64,000 nucleotides of DNA from Pseudomonas sp. FP198 (GTDB taxonomy: Bacteria; Pseudomonadota; Gammaproteobacteria; Pseudomonadales; Pseudomonadaceae): the NCBI RefSeq assembly GCF_030687895.1, contig NZ_CP117452.1:3241501-3305500 (forward strand), written 5' to 3'. The position numbers were made by a program, and so were the translations under genes. Shown here piece after piece: positions 9,433-18,498 of the stretch (positions within the stretch are counted from its first letter, which is position 1; the number at the start of each line of letters is the position of its first letter). The notes under the pieces were generated by a model. It saw only the letters and a program-made list of their open reading frames with translations. It made no database searches and was not told where the DNA came from.

Positions 9433-10232
9433 ATCGCCTCCCGCACAGCCAGCGGCTGGCTACGGGTGGTTTGCGGGACACATAACGGATCGCCGGAATA
9501 AGGGTCGGTAATGATGTGCGCGTCCAGGTCAAAGACCGCCTTGAGGTTTTCCCGAGTGAACACCTCGGCCGGCGCACCCTGGGCCAGCAACCGACCCTCG
9601 CGCATCATCACCAGGTGATCGGCGTAACGCGCGGCCTGGTTGAGGTCGTGCAGCACCGCCACGATGGTCTTGCCTTGCTCACGCAGATCCACCAGCAATT
9701 CGAGCAGCGTGATCTGGTGCGCGATGTCGAGAAAGGTCGTCGGTTCGTCCAGCAGGATCACCGGAGTGTCCTGGGCCAGGGTCATGGCAATCCAGCAGCG
9801 CTGCAACTGCCCGCCCGACAAGGTCGCCAGCGAGCGATCCAGCAAAGGCCCGATACCCGCCAGGTCAATGGCGCGATCAATCGCCTGCTGGTCCTGGTCG
9901 GACCATTGGCGCCACCAGCTCTGCCAGGGGAAGCGCCCCTGCATCACCAGCTCCCGCACGCTCATGCCGGCCGGCGACGTGGTGCGCTGGGGTAACAGCG
10001 CCATTCGTTGCGCCAATGCGCGACGTGAGTACTGCCCCAACGATTTTCCGCCCAGGTGCACGTCACCCGCGCTCGGCCGCAACATATGCGCCAGTACATT
10101 AAGCAGCGTGGTCTTGCCGCAGCCGTTGGCCCCGATCAAAGCGGTGAAGCAACCTTCGGGAATATCCAGGCTGACACCGTTGAGAATCTGTTGCTCGCCA
10201 TAGCTCAGCCGCACGTTGCTGGCTTTCAGCAT
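9429..10232 (-). CDS. Iron-siderophore ABC transporter ATP-binding protein (FecE/FepC type)
   Basis: 267 residues with Walker A GANGCGKTT (about residue 34), signature LSGGQLQRC, Walker B VILLDEPTTFLDI and switch histidine in VLHDLNQAARYAD. These are the FecE/FepC hallmarks. It is the first gene of the minus-strand uptake set and overlaps the first permease by four bases. The roughly 290-bp gap upstream, shared with the divergent TonB-dependent receptor, carries a second Fur-like box. It should energise import of the siderophore that the nearby NRPS genes make. Confidence 0.94.
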   Translation of the reverse strand: MLKASNVRLSYGEQQILNGVSLDIPEGCFTALIGANGCGKTTLLNVLAHMLRPSAGDVHLGGKSLGQYSRRALAQRMALLPQRTTSPAGMSVRELVMQGRFPWQSWWRQWSDQDQQAIDRAIDLAGIGPLLDRSLATLSGGQLQRCWIAMTLAQDTPVILLDEPTTFLDIAHQITLLELLVDLREQGKTIVAVLHDLNQAARYADHLVMMREGRLLAQGAPAEVFTRENLKAVFDLDAHIITDPYSGDPLCVPQTTRSQPLAVREAM

Positions 10233-10399
10233 GACCGTCCCTCCAACGCCCTAGAGGGCCTGATCGTTTCGTCCATCGTACAGATCCCCCCGGATCATTT
10301 CCCCCTGACAACACAGGGAAATACACCAAGGGTCAAAAAAGTGGGGCACAGAATATGTCGAAACCAAAATAATTTCGCTACAAGCCTGACAATATTAAT

Positions 10400-10418
10400 G
10401 CAAACCCTTATCATTCAC
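10400..10418 (-). promoter_or_regulatory. Weak Fur-like box in the receptor/ABC divergent control region
   Basis: Read on the minus strand, GTGAATGATAAGGGTTTGC matches 12 of 19 Fur-box positions; the better-conserved half is GAATGATAA. The region 10233-10522 has no gene and lies between the divergent ATPase and receptor genes, so one site could serve both directions. This match is weaker than the box at 6364. Confidence 0.4.
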
Positions 10419-10522
10419 AGTCAGATTATGGCCAGTAGACACTAACCTCGTTCGTCTGCCCGATGCCGCTGGACCGGGACAGCAGGCCTGCGAAGACAAA
10501 AACAACCCCAAGGACTTCCTCG

Positions 10523-12736
10523 ATGCTCGTCAGAAAAACAATAGTTGGCACCGAAAAACGTTACGTCTCGCGTCATCCTGCGTTTCACCTGAGCACGCTG
10601 GCATTGGCTTTGGGGAGCATTTTTTCAGCACAGGCGATGGCCGCCCAAGAAGAGGCCGCCGACAAGGCCCCTCTTCAACTCGGCGAAATCAATATCAACG
10701 CCGCCGCGGTGGAAAACCCGACGGCGCCGCTGGCCGGCAAAGTCGCCTTGCGTAACGGCAGCGCCACCAAATCCAACGCAGCCATCACCGAAACGCCGCA
10801 ATCGGTTTCCGTGGTGACCGCCGATGAAATGCGTGATCGCAAGTCCGACACTCTGGCGGATGCCCTTAGCTATACCCCGGGTTTCACCAGCCAGCCAAGC
10901 AGCTTCAACCGCACCTCCGACCGGTTCCGCATGCGCGGCTTCGACGTCGAATCCGCCACCGGCGGTTCGCTACGCGACGGCATGCGCTTGCAGTACAACT
11001 CTTACGACGGTGTGCAGGAACCCTATGGTCTGGAACGCGTGGAGGTCGTGCGCGGCGCGGCTTCGGTGTTGTACGGTCAACTGTCGCCCGGTGGCTTCGT
11101 CAACGGCGTGAGCAAACGCCCGACCGAAACCCCACAGCACGAGCTGGGCATGCAATACGGCAACCATGATCGCAAGCAACTGACCGCCGACTTCAGCGGG
11201 CCGCTCGGCGACAGCGAAGTCCTCAGCTACCGCTTGACCATGCTCAAGCGCGACAGCGACACCCAGCAGGACTACATCAATGACGACAAGCTCTACATCG
11301 CCCCAGCCCTGACCTGGCGCCCCAATGAAGACACGTCGCTGACCCTGCTCTCGTTCTATCAGAAGAGCGACACCCGTTTCTCCGCCCCGCTGCCCTATCA
11401 ATTGGTCAAGGGCGTGGGTAACGGGCCGGTCACCATCGGCCGCCACGATTTCATCGGCGAGCCCGATTACGACGACATGAATGGCGAGATGTCCGCCATC
11501 GGTTATGAGTTCGAACACCGCTTCGATGAGCACACCCGTATCAGCAACAAACTCCGTTACTACGAAGCGGATGTGAAGTGGAAATACATGCAGGCACAGA
11601 CCAGCACGGCAGCCATCAACGGAGCAGCCAATACCGGCGTCCTTCGTCGTCAGTACAGTGACCGGCGGGAGCGTTCCCGGGCACTGGCCAGCGACACCAA
11701 CATCGAGACGCGCTGGAACATTGGCGGTATTGAAAACACCTTCCTGGTGGGCGCGGATACCTATGATGCGTCGTATGACTCGCATAATTTCCGCGCCAAC
11801 TCGACATCGATCAATATCGGTGACTACAACTACGGCCAGCCTGTTGTAGTAGACAAGAGCCGGAACCGTGACCGTGGTTCGCAGATCGATACCTTCCAGA
11901 CCGGCATCTACCTGCAAGACCAGATCAAGTTCGACGATCACTGGCTGCTGCTGTTGGGCGGTCGCCATGACTGGGCCGATCAGGACCAGGAAGGCTTCGC
12001 CACCGGCCAGAAGCTGAGCCAGGACGACGAATCCACTACCTGGCGCGCCGGCCTGGTGTACGAGGCCGACAACGGTCTGGCCCCTTACATCAGCTACAGC
12101 GAATCGTTCTTCCCGGTGGCGGTGGCCGATGCACCCGGCCAGACGTTCGAGCCCACCGAAGGCAAGCAGTACGAAATCGGTATCCGCTACCAGCCTCCGG
12201 GCAGCAACACACTGTTGAGCGCAGCGGTTTATGAGCTGACCCAGGAAAACGTCGTCAAGCGCGACCTGGCTGGCAACAATCCCCAGCAGATTGGCGAACA
12301 GCGCTCCCGTGGCCTGGAGCTGGAAGCCAAGAGCGACGTCACGCCTCAACTGACAGTCATCGCGACGTATGCCTACACCGACTCACGCATCACCAAAAGC
12401 GTAGTCCAGAGCGAAGTCGGCCAGCGCAGCGAAGATACGCCTTACCACCAAGCCGCGCTTTGGGCTGACTACAACTTCGCACTCTTCGGCGTACCACAGC
12501 TGAAGGTGGGCGGCGGCGCGCGCTACAAAGGCACCACCCAGGCGTCGGGCATCGACTCACAACTGCCTGCCTATACGCTGTTCGACGCAATGGCTAGCTA
12601 CCAGATCGATAAAAACTGGGACATCGCTCTAAACGCTAACAACGTGACGAACAAAAAGTACGTGTACTGCGAAGCCGCCATCTGCCGCTACGGCGACGAG
12701 CGCGAGCTGGTGACCTCCGTTAACTTCCGCTGGTAA
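10523..12736 (+). CDS. TonB-dependent siderophore receptor (FhuA/FpvA-like, no signalling domain)
   Basis: 737 residues from ATG at 10523 (AAGGA nine bases upstream); an earlier ATG at 10463 has no ribosome site and would bury the signal peptide. The signal sequence ends near QAMAAQEE. The plug begins with ITETPQSVSVVTADEM and LADALSYTPGF, and the C-terminus is NVTNKKYV...SVNFRW, a typical 22-strand barrel ending in an aromatic residue. The mature N-terminus goes almost straight into the plug, so there is no FecA/FpvA-style STN signalling domain, and no sigma/anti-sigma pair is seen nearby. It should take up the ferric siderophore made by the adjacent NRPS. Confidence 0.94.
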   Translation: MLVRKTIVGTEKRYVSRHPAFHLSTLALALGSIFSAQAMAAQEEAADKAPLQLGEININAAAVENPTAPLAGKVALRNGSATKSNAAITETPQSVSVVTADEMRDRKSDTLADALSYTPGFTSQPSSFNRTSDRFRMRGFDVESATGGSLRDGMRLQYNSYDGVQEPYGLERVEVVRGAASVLYGQLSPGGFVNGVSKRPTETPQHELGMQYGNHDRKQLTADFSGPLGDSEVLSYRLTMLKRDSDTQQDYINDDKLYIAPALTWRPNEDTSLTLLSFYQKSDTRFSAPLPYQLVKGVGNGPVTIGRHDFIGEPDYDDMNGEMSAIGYEFEHRFDEHTRISNKLRYYEADVKWKYMQAQTSTAAINGAANTGVLRRQYSDRRERSRALASDTNIETRWNIGGIENTFLVGADTYDASYDSHNFRANSTSINIGDYNYGQPVVVDKSRNRDRGSQIDTFQTGIYLQDQIKFDDHWLLLLGGRHDWADQDQEGFATGQKLSQDDESTTWRAGLVYEADNGLAPYISYSESFFPVAVADAPGQTFEPTEGKQYEIGIRYQPPGSNTLLSAAVYELTQENVVKRDLAGNNPQQIGEQRSRGLELEAKSDVTPQLTVIATYAYTDSRITKSVVQSEVGQRSEDTPYHQAALWADYNFALFGVPQLKVGGGARYKGTTQASGIDSQLPAYTLFDAMASYQIDKNWDIALNANNVTNKKYVYCEAAICRYGDERELVTSVNFRW

Positions 12737-12745
12737 AACCCCTGG

Positions 12746-12775
12746 CTCGGTCGGCGCCGACAAGCGTCGACCGAG
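12746..12775 (+). terminator. Hairpin terminator after the receptor gene
   Basis: CTCGGTCG and CGACCGAG form an eight-base-pair perfect stem with a 14-base loop, ten bases after the receptor stop. The following bases are only mildly T-rich (TCATTTC), so termination strength is uncertain. Confidence 0.6.
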
Positions 12776-12873
12776 TCATTTCGCGCTGAACGAAAACCTT
12801 TTCAAGCCCGCTCGAATCCCCTTCATCGCACCCGCCCCCCTGAATCCTCTTTTGACTTGACGCAACAGATGTC

Positions 12874-12891
12874 GATCGTCATATTACGATC
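12874..12891. promoter_or_regulatory. Palindrome upstream of the MFS transporter gene
   Basis: GATCGT-CATATT-ACGATC is a perfect six-base inverted repeat, and the outer ATG...CAT bases also pair. It lies 39 bp upstream of the MFS start, where a repressor would block transcription. No regulator gene is adjacent, so the cognate protein is unknown. Confidence 0.4.
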
Positions 12892-12930
12892 ATCATAAGC
12901 CAGACAATAACCGGCCAAGAGGGTTGATCC

Positions 12931-14145
12931 ATGGAAACTGGAAGTGCATCAGCGATTGCGCAAGCGCAGCCAGAGACATCGCGTCCAGCCCTGACCGGCC
13001 GAATCGTCGCCCTGCTCGCAGGCCTCGCGGCGATCGGCATGCTCTCCACCAACATCATCCTCCCCGCGTTCCCGGTCATTGGCGATGAGTTGGGCGTGAC
13101 CGCCCGCGAACTGGGCCTGACGCTCTCCAGCTACTTCGTCACCTTTGCCCTGGGCCAGTTGGTGGTCGGGCCTCTGGCCGATCGTTATGGGCGCAAGAAG
13201 CTGGTGCTGGGCGGATTGTCAGTGTTCATGGTCGGGACCGTCATCGCCGGGCTCGCCACCACGCTCGATGTCATGATCGCCGGACGCATCGTCCAGGCAT
13301 TGGGTGTCTGCGCTGCCTCGGTGCTGTCGCGCGCCATCGCTCGGGATCTGTTCGAAGGCGAAACGTTGGCCCGCGCCCTGTCGTTGACGATGGTCGCCAC
13401 CGCCGCCGCGCCAGGCTTCTCGCCCTTGGTGGGCAGCGTGCTGTCCGTCACGCTCGGGTGGCGCGCGATGTTTATCCTGGTTGGATTGGCGGCAGTCGTA
13501 CTTGCCTTCTTCTACGTCCGCGACCTCGGTGAAACCCATCCCGCCGATCGCCGGGCGCCGCACTCCACCGGCAGCGTCGTGCGCGCCTACGCAAGGCTGA
13601 TGGCGGACAAGCGCTTTATCCTACCCGCCCTGTCGATGAGCCTGCTGCTGAGCGGCTTGTTCGCCTCTTTCGCCGCCGCCCCGGCGATCCTGATGAAAGG
13701 CATCGGCCTGACGTCAGTGCAAGCCGGCCTGTATTTCGCCTCGACGGTGTTCGTCGTGTTCGCCGCCGGCATGGCGGCCCCGCGCCTGGCGCACCGCCAT
13801 GGGCCGCGTACCATTGCCTTGCTGGGCATTGCCTGCGCCATGCTCGGCGGCGGCCTGCTCGTGGTCGGGCCGGCTGATCCAGGCCTGGGCTGGTATGCCG
13901 TTTCGATGGTGACGTTTCTCTGGGGCATGGGCCTGGCAAACCCGCTGGGCACCGCTATTACCATGGGGCCTTTCGGCAAGGAGGCCGGCATGGCCTCGGC
14001 GTTGCTGGGATTCCTGTCCATGGGCGCGGCGGCGCTGACCACCTGGCTGGCCTCCGTATTGAGCTTTTCGCCCATCACCACGCTGGGCGCGATCCAGGCG
14101 TTGACCTGCCTGATCGCGCTGCTGCTGTTCTTCCTGCGCCGCTGA
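12931..14145 (+). CDS. MFS drug-efflux transporter, Bcr/CflA family
   Basis: 404 residues with twelve hydrophobic segments. The DHA1 motif A appears as GPLADRYGRKKLVLGG between helices 2 and 3, and the first helix has the Bcr/CflA-type pattern MLSTNIILPAFPVIGDELGV. These proton-coupled inner-membrane pumps export diverse small toxic compounds. The gene ends seven bases from the convergent ketosynthase gene. It is flanked by a siderophore locus and an RND efflux operon, so it may export the siderophore or a drug; the sequence does not decide. The start has an AGAGGG ribosome site. Confidence 0.9.
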   Translation: METGSASAIAQAQPETSRPALTGRIVALLAGLAAIGMLSTNIILPAFPVIGDELGVTARELGLTLSSYFVTFALGQLVVGPLADRYGRKKLVLGGLSVFMVGTVIAGLATTLDVMIAGRIVQALGVCAASVLSRAIARDLFEGETLARALSLTMVATAAAPGFSPLVGSVLSVTLGWRAMFILVGLAAVVLAFFYVRDLGETHPADRRAPHSTGSVVRAYARLMADKRFILPALSMSLLLSGLFASFAAAPAILMKGIGLTSVQAGLYFASTVFVVFAAGMAAPRLAHRHGPRTIALLGIACAMLGGGLLVVGPADPGLGWYAVSMVTFLWGMGLANPLGTAITMGPFGKEAGMASALLGFLSMGAAALTTWLASVLSFSPITTLGAIQALTCLIALLLFFLRR

Positions 14146-14152
14146 GCCGACG

Positions 14153-15439
14153 TCAGTCTTCCCAGCGACGGAACAGCACGCTGGCGTTGACGCCACCAAA
14201 GCCGAACCCATTCGACAGGGCGTGGGTGATCGGCATCTTCCGCGACTTCAGGCCAACCAGATCGAGCCCGCTGGCCGCCTCATCCGGATGAAGCAGATTC
14301 AGCGTCGGCGGCACGATCTGGTCACGAAGCGCGAGCACGGTGAAGATGGCTTCGATGCCTCCGGCGGCGCCCAACAGATGCCCGGTGGCGGATTTTGTCG
14401 AGGTGATCGCCACACCGGAGTCCACGCCGAACACCGCGCGAATCGCTGCCAGCTCACCCGCGTCGCCAACCTGGGTCGAGGTCGCGTGGGCGTTGATGTG
14501 CTGCACCTCGGCGGGGCTGATACCGGCCTGGCGCAAGGCTTGCTCCATGGCGCGGCGAGCACCGTTGCCGTCCTCCGGCCCTGCGGTCAAGTGATAGGCG
14601 TCGGCGCTGGTGCCATAACCTACCAGCTCGGCCAGAGGCTTGGCGCCACGTGCCAAGGCGTGTTCCAGCGATTCGATCACCAGCAAACCGGCGCCTTCGG
14701 CCATGACAAAACCGTCGCGATCACGATCAAACGGCCGCGAGGCCTCTTGCGGGCGCTCGGCGAACCCGGTGGACAGCGCGCGAGCCGCCGCGAAACAGCC
14801 CAGGGTGACGCGGTCTATCGCTGCCTCGGTACCGCCGCAGATGGCAATGTCCGCCTCGCCACTCCTGATCAGCCGGGCCGCATCGCCGATGGCCTGCACA
14901 CCGGCGGCGCAAGCCGTGACGGGCGCGCCCAGCGGCCCTTTGAACGCATGCCGGATCGACACCTGCCCGGCCGCCATGTTGGCCAGGAAAGCCGGCGCGG
15001 TGAACGGCGACAAACGACGCGGGCCACGGTTGTCCGTGGTGCGCACGGCATCGGCAATCGTGGCGAAACCACCCACGCCCGAGGAAATGATCGTGGCGGT
15101 CCGCTCCTGATCGATGGCCTCGACGGGATGCCAGCCGGCCTGCTCCAGGGCTTCGTGAGCCGCCACCAGGGCGAACTCGATGAAGCGGTCCATCTTCTTG
15201 CGATCCTTGGGCGCGATGAGGCGCTCCGGGTCGTAGCCAGCAATGCCGTCCTCTTCCAGGGTCGGCACCTGCCCACCCACCGCGACGCCGGTGCCGTCGG
15301 TGACCTCGGCGGACAGATTGCGAATGCCGGAATGCCCGGCCAGCAACCGCTGCCACACCGCGTCCACGACGCAACCCAGCGGCCCGACCATGCCCACACC
15401 GGTGACGACGATTCGTTTCAGACCTTGGTGATTTTTCAT
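14153..15439 (-). CDS. fabF: Beta-ketoacyl-ACP synthase II (FabF-type) encoded in an RND efflux operon
   Basis: 428 residues, full length for KAS II. The nucleophile Cys is in PVTACAAGVQA, where housekeeping FabF usually has TACSTG. The two catalytic histidines are in INAHATSTQVGD and TGHLLGAAGG. It condenses malonyl-ACP with acyl-ACP in fatty-acid elongation. The start codon overlaps the RND pump stop by four bases (ATGA), so it is co-translated with an efflux pump and is not in a fab cluster with acpP. That arrangement suggests an inhibitor-insensitive duplicate of the target, or a role in a modified fatty acid. No ACP, KR or other FAS gene is present nearby. Confidence 0.92.
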   Translation of the reverse strand: MKNHQGLKRIVVTGVGMVGPLGCVVDAVWQRLLAGHSGIRNLSAEVTDGTGVAVGGQVPTLEEDGIAGYDPERLIAPKDRKKMDRFIEFALVAAHEALEQAGWHPVEAIDQERTATIISSGVGGFATIADAVRTTDNRGPRRLSPFTAPAFLANMAAGQVSIRHAFKGPLGAPVTACAAGVQAIGDAARLIRSGEADIAICGGTEAAIDRVTLGCFAAARALSTGFAERPQEASRPFDRDRDGFVMAEGAGLLVIESLEHALARGAKPLAELVGYGTSADAYHLTAGPEDGNGARRAMEQALRQAGISPAEVQHINAHATSTQVGDAGELAAIRAVFGVDSGVAITSTKSATGHLLGAAGGIEAIFTVLALRDQIVPPTLNLLHPDEAASGLDLVGLKSRKMPITHALSNGFGFGGVNASVLFRRWED

Positions 15440-18400
15440 GCTGCCCTCTTCATCTCTGGACGGATCTTGAACCAGATGGAATACATCGCCGGCAGGAATA
15501 CCAGCGTCATAATGGTGCCGACGAACGTGCCACCGATCAGGGTGTAGGCCAGCGTTCCCCAGAACACCGAATGAGTCAGCGGAATGAACGCCAGGATCGC
15601 CGCCAGCGCCGTGAGCAGCACCGGCCTGGCTCGCTGCACCGTGGCTTCGATCACCGCGTGAAACGGATCGAGGCCTTCATTGGCGTTGTGATGGATCTGC
15701 CCGATCAGGATCAGCGTATTGCGCATCAGGATGCCCGACAGCGCGATCAGCCCGACCAGCGCGTTGATGCCGAACGGCTGATTGAAGATCAGCAGCGTCG
15801 GCACCACACCGATCAAGCCCAGCGGCGCGGTAAGGAAGACCATGATCATCGCCGAGACCGAACGCACTTGCAGGATGATGATCAGCAGCGTCATGGCCAC
15901 CATGATCGGCACCAGCGGCACGATGGCCTTGCCGGCCTTGCCCGACTCCTCGATCGCGCCCGCCTGCTCGATCCGGTAGCCGCTGGGCAATCTGTCGATC
16001 ACCGGTTGCAGCTGCTTGATGATTGCGCTGGAGACATCCGGAGGTTGCAGGCCTTCGGCGATGTCGCCGCGCACGGTCATGGTCGGCGTGCGATCACGTC
16101 GGCGCAGGATCGGGTCCTCCATGCGCACACCGACTTCGCCCACCTGAGACAGCGGAAGCCGCTGGCCCGTAGCGCCCACCAAGGTAAAGCCGTCTATTTT
16201 TGCGGGGTCGAGGCGGATATCCCCGGCAGCGCGGCCGACCACCTGCACCGAGCGGATGTCCTCGCGGACCGCCGTGATCGGCACGCCCGTGAGCAAGAAC
16301 TGCAGTTGCTGGGCGACTGAGCTGGACGTCAGGCCCACCGCCTGCAAGCGGTCCTGGTCGAGGTTGAAATGCAGCGTCGGCACCAGCGGCCCCCAATCGG
16401 TGTTGACGGTCCTCATCAGCGGGCTCGCCTGCATGATGCCCTCAACCTGGCTGGCGATCTCGCGCAGTTTCGCCGGATCCGGCCCCATCACCCGATAGGC
16501 CACGGGAAACGGCGAATACGGGCCGAACACCAGTTGGGTCACCCGCACCCGCGCCTCTGGTGCAAGGCCTTCGGCAACCGCTTCACGCAGACGGAACTTG
16601 AGGGCTTCGCGCGCCTCCTGGCTGTCGGTCAGGACCACGATCTTGGCGAAGGACGGGTCGGGGAGTTCCGGCGCCATCGCCAGGTAGAAACGCGGCGCGC
16701 CTTGACCGATATAGGCGGTGACGATCTTCGCCTCTTCCTGCTGTTGCAGCCAGGCTTCGACCTTGGCGGTGGTGGCGCTGGTCTGCTCGATGGAGGTGCC
16801 ATAAGGCATCTGCACTTCCACCAGTACCTCTGGGCGGTCCGAGGTCGGGAAGAACTGCTTCTTCACCAGGCCCATGCCCAGAATCGCCACGAAGAACGTT
16901 GCGATCACCGTCCCGGCCACCCACCACTTGCGGGCGATGACGCGGGTCAGTAGCTGGCGGAAGCGGTTGTAATGGCGGGTGTTGTAGATGGCCGCGTGAC
17001 CACCCTCGACCTGCTTGATGTCGGGCAGCAGCTTGACACCCAGGTACGGCGTGAACGCCACCGCGACCACCCAGGAAGCGATCAGCGCAATGCCGACGAT
17101 CCAGAACATGTTGCTGGTGTACTCGCCGGCGGTCGATTGGGCGAAGCCATTGGGCATGAAGCCGATGGCGGTCACCAGGGTGCCGGAAAGCATCGGCGCG
17201 GCCGTGTGGCTCCAGGCATAGGCGGAGGCCTTGATCCGGTCGTAGCCCTCCTCCATCTTCACCACCATCATTTCAATGGCAATGATGGCGTCATCCACCA
17301 GCAGCCCGAGCGCCAGGATCAGCGACCCCAAGGTAATGCGGTCGAAGTTCTTGCCGGTGGCGGCCATGACCACGAACACCACCGCCAGGGTCAGCGGCAC
17401 CGCTGCCGCGACCACCACCCCGACGCGCCAGCCCATGCTCAGGAAGCAGACCAGCATTACCACCAGCAGCGCGACGAAGAACTTGACCATGAACTCGCCG
17501 ACGGCCGAGTCGATGTTTACCGATTGGTCGGTGACCTTGGTCAGCGTCATGCCCAGTGGCATGCCCGCATTGATATTGCTGGTTTCCGCATCCAGCGCTT
17601 TGCCCAGGTCGAGGCCGTTCCAGCCCTCGCGCATGATCACGCCCAGCAACAGCGCCTCTTCGCCGCCGTTGCGCACCAGGAATGTGGCCGGGTCTTCGTA
17701 GCCGCGCTCGACGGTCGCCACGTCCGACAGCTTCAGCGAGCGACCTTGGACCGCCACCGGTGTATCGCGAATCTTCTGCAACTTGTCGAAAGCGCCGTCC
17801 AGACGCAGGAAGACCTGCGGCCCGACGGTTTCGATCGACCCCGCTGGCGTGAGCATGTTCTGGCCGTTGAGGGCGGCAAAGATTTCCTGCGGCGAAACCC
17901 CCAGGGTCGCCAACCGATCATGAGAAAAGGACACGAAAATCCGTTCGGCCTGCTCGCCAATGATGTTGACCTTTTTTACGCCCGGCACGTGCAGCAGCCG
18001 TTGGCGCAACGCCTCGGCGTCACGCACCAGCAATCGCTGCGGCTCGCCTTTGGCTTTCAGGGCGAACAGCGCAAAGGTCACGTCGGAAAACTCGTCGTTG
18101 ACCATCGGCCCGATGACGCCGGCCGGCAGCTTGATGGCTTCGTCGGCAAGCTTCTTGCGCGCCTGGTAGAACTCCTCCTGGACCTGGGACGGCGGCGTGC
18201 GGTCGACCAGCGACACCATGGTGAACGCGAGCCCCGGGCGCGTATAGGTTTCCGTGCGGTCGTACCACTTCAATTCCTGCAGGCGTTTTTCCAGCGGCTC
18301 GGCGACCTGGTCTTGCATCTCCTGGGCCGTCGCCCCTGGCCAGGCGGTGATGACGGTGAGTTGCTTGACGGTGAACGGCGGATCTTCCGCGCGGCCCAGC

Positions 18401-18498
18401 TGGAAGAACGCCAGGACACCCGCGACAGCAATCAGGAACAACAGGAACACCGTGATCGAGCGCTCGCGAACGGCGAGCGCCGAGAGATTGAAGCTCAT
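15436..18498 (-). CDS. RND multidrug efflux pump, inner-membrane permease (HAE1/AcrB family)
   Basis: 1020 residues, the usual RND length, with the N-terminal helix, two large periplasmic loops and two six-helix bundles. The proton-relay aspartates are in LGLLVDDAIIAIEMM. Further family blocks are WPGATAQEMQDQVAEPLEKRL at the first porter loop and LTALAAILAFIPL near the C-terminus. It overlaps the membrane-fusion gene upstream and the FabF gene downstream by four bases each, giving one operon MFP-RND-FabF. The opening NLSALAVRERSITVFLLF and the PPF segment place it nearer the MexK/VexK-like branch than AcrB proper. Substrate is not predictable. Confidence 0.94.
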   Translation of the reverse strand: MSFNLSALAVRERSITVFLLFLIAVAGVLAFFQLGRAEDPPFTVKQLTVITAWPGATAQEMQDQVAEPLEKRLQELKWYDRTETYTRPGLAFTMVSLVDRTPPSQVQEEFYQARKKLADEAIKLPAGVIGPMVNDEFSDVTFALFALKAKGEPQRLLVRDAEALRQRLLHVPGVKKVNIIGEQAERIFVSFSHDRLATLGVSPQEIFAALNGQNMLTPAGSIETVGPQVFLRLDGAFDKLQKIRDTPVAVQGRSLKLSDVATVERGYEDPATFLVRNGGEEALLLGVIMREGWNGLDLGKALDAETSNINAGMPLGMTLTKVTDQSVNIDSAVGEFMVKFFVALLVVMLVCFLSMGWRVGVVVAAAVPLTLAVVFVVMAATGKNFDRITLGSLILALGLLVDDAIIAIEMMVVKMEEGYDRIKASAYAWSHTAAPMLSGTLVTAIGFMPNGFAQSTAGEYTSNMFWIVGIALIASWVVAVAFTPYLGVKLLPDIKQVEGGHAAIYNTRHYNRFRQLLTRVIARKWWVAGTVIATFFVAILGMGLVKKQFFPTSDRPEVLVEVQMPYGTSIEQTSATTAKVEAWLQQQEEAKIVTAYIGQGAPRFYLAMAPELPDPSFAKIVVLTDSQEAREALKFRLREAVAEGLAPEARVRVTQLVFGPYSPFPVAYRVMGPDPAKLREIASQVEGIMQASPLMRTVNTDWGPLVPTLHFNLDQDRLQAVGLTSSSVAQQLQFLLTGVPITAVREDIRSVQVVGRAAGDIRLDPAKIDGFTLVGATGQRLPLSQVGEVGVRMEDPILRRRDRTPTMTVRGDIAEGLQPPDVSSAIIKQLQPVIDRLPSGYRIEQAGAIEESGKAGKAIVPLVPIMVAMTLLIIILQVRSVSAMIMVFLTAPLGLIGVVPTLLIFNQPFGINALVGLIALSGILMRNTLILIGQIHHNANEGLDPFHAVIEATVQRARPVLLTALAAILAFIPLTHSVFWGTLAYTLIGGTFVGTIMTLVFLPAMYSIWFKIRPEMKRAA

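Noticed and set aside
10523..12736. FecA/FpvA-type receptor with cell-surface signalling
   Set aside because: No STN domain after the signal peptide and no sigma/anti-sigma genes nearby.
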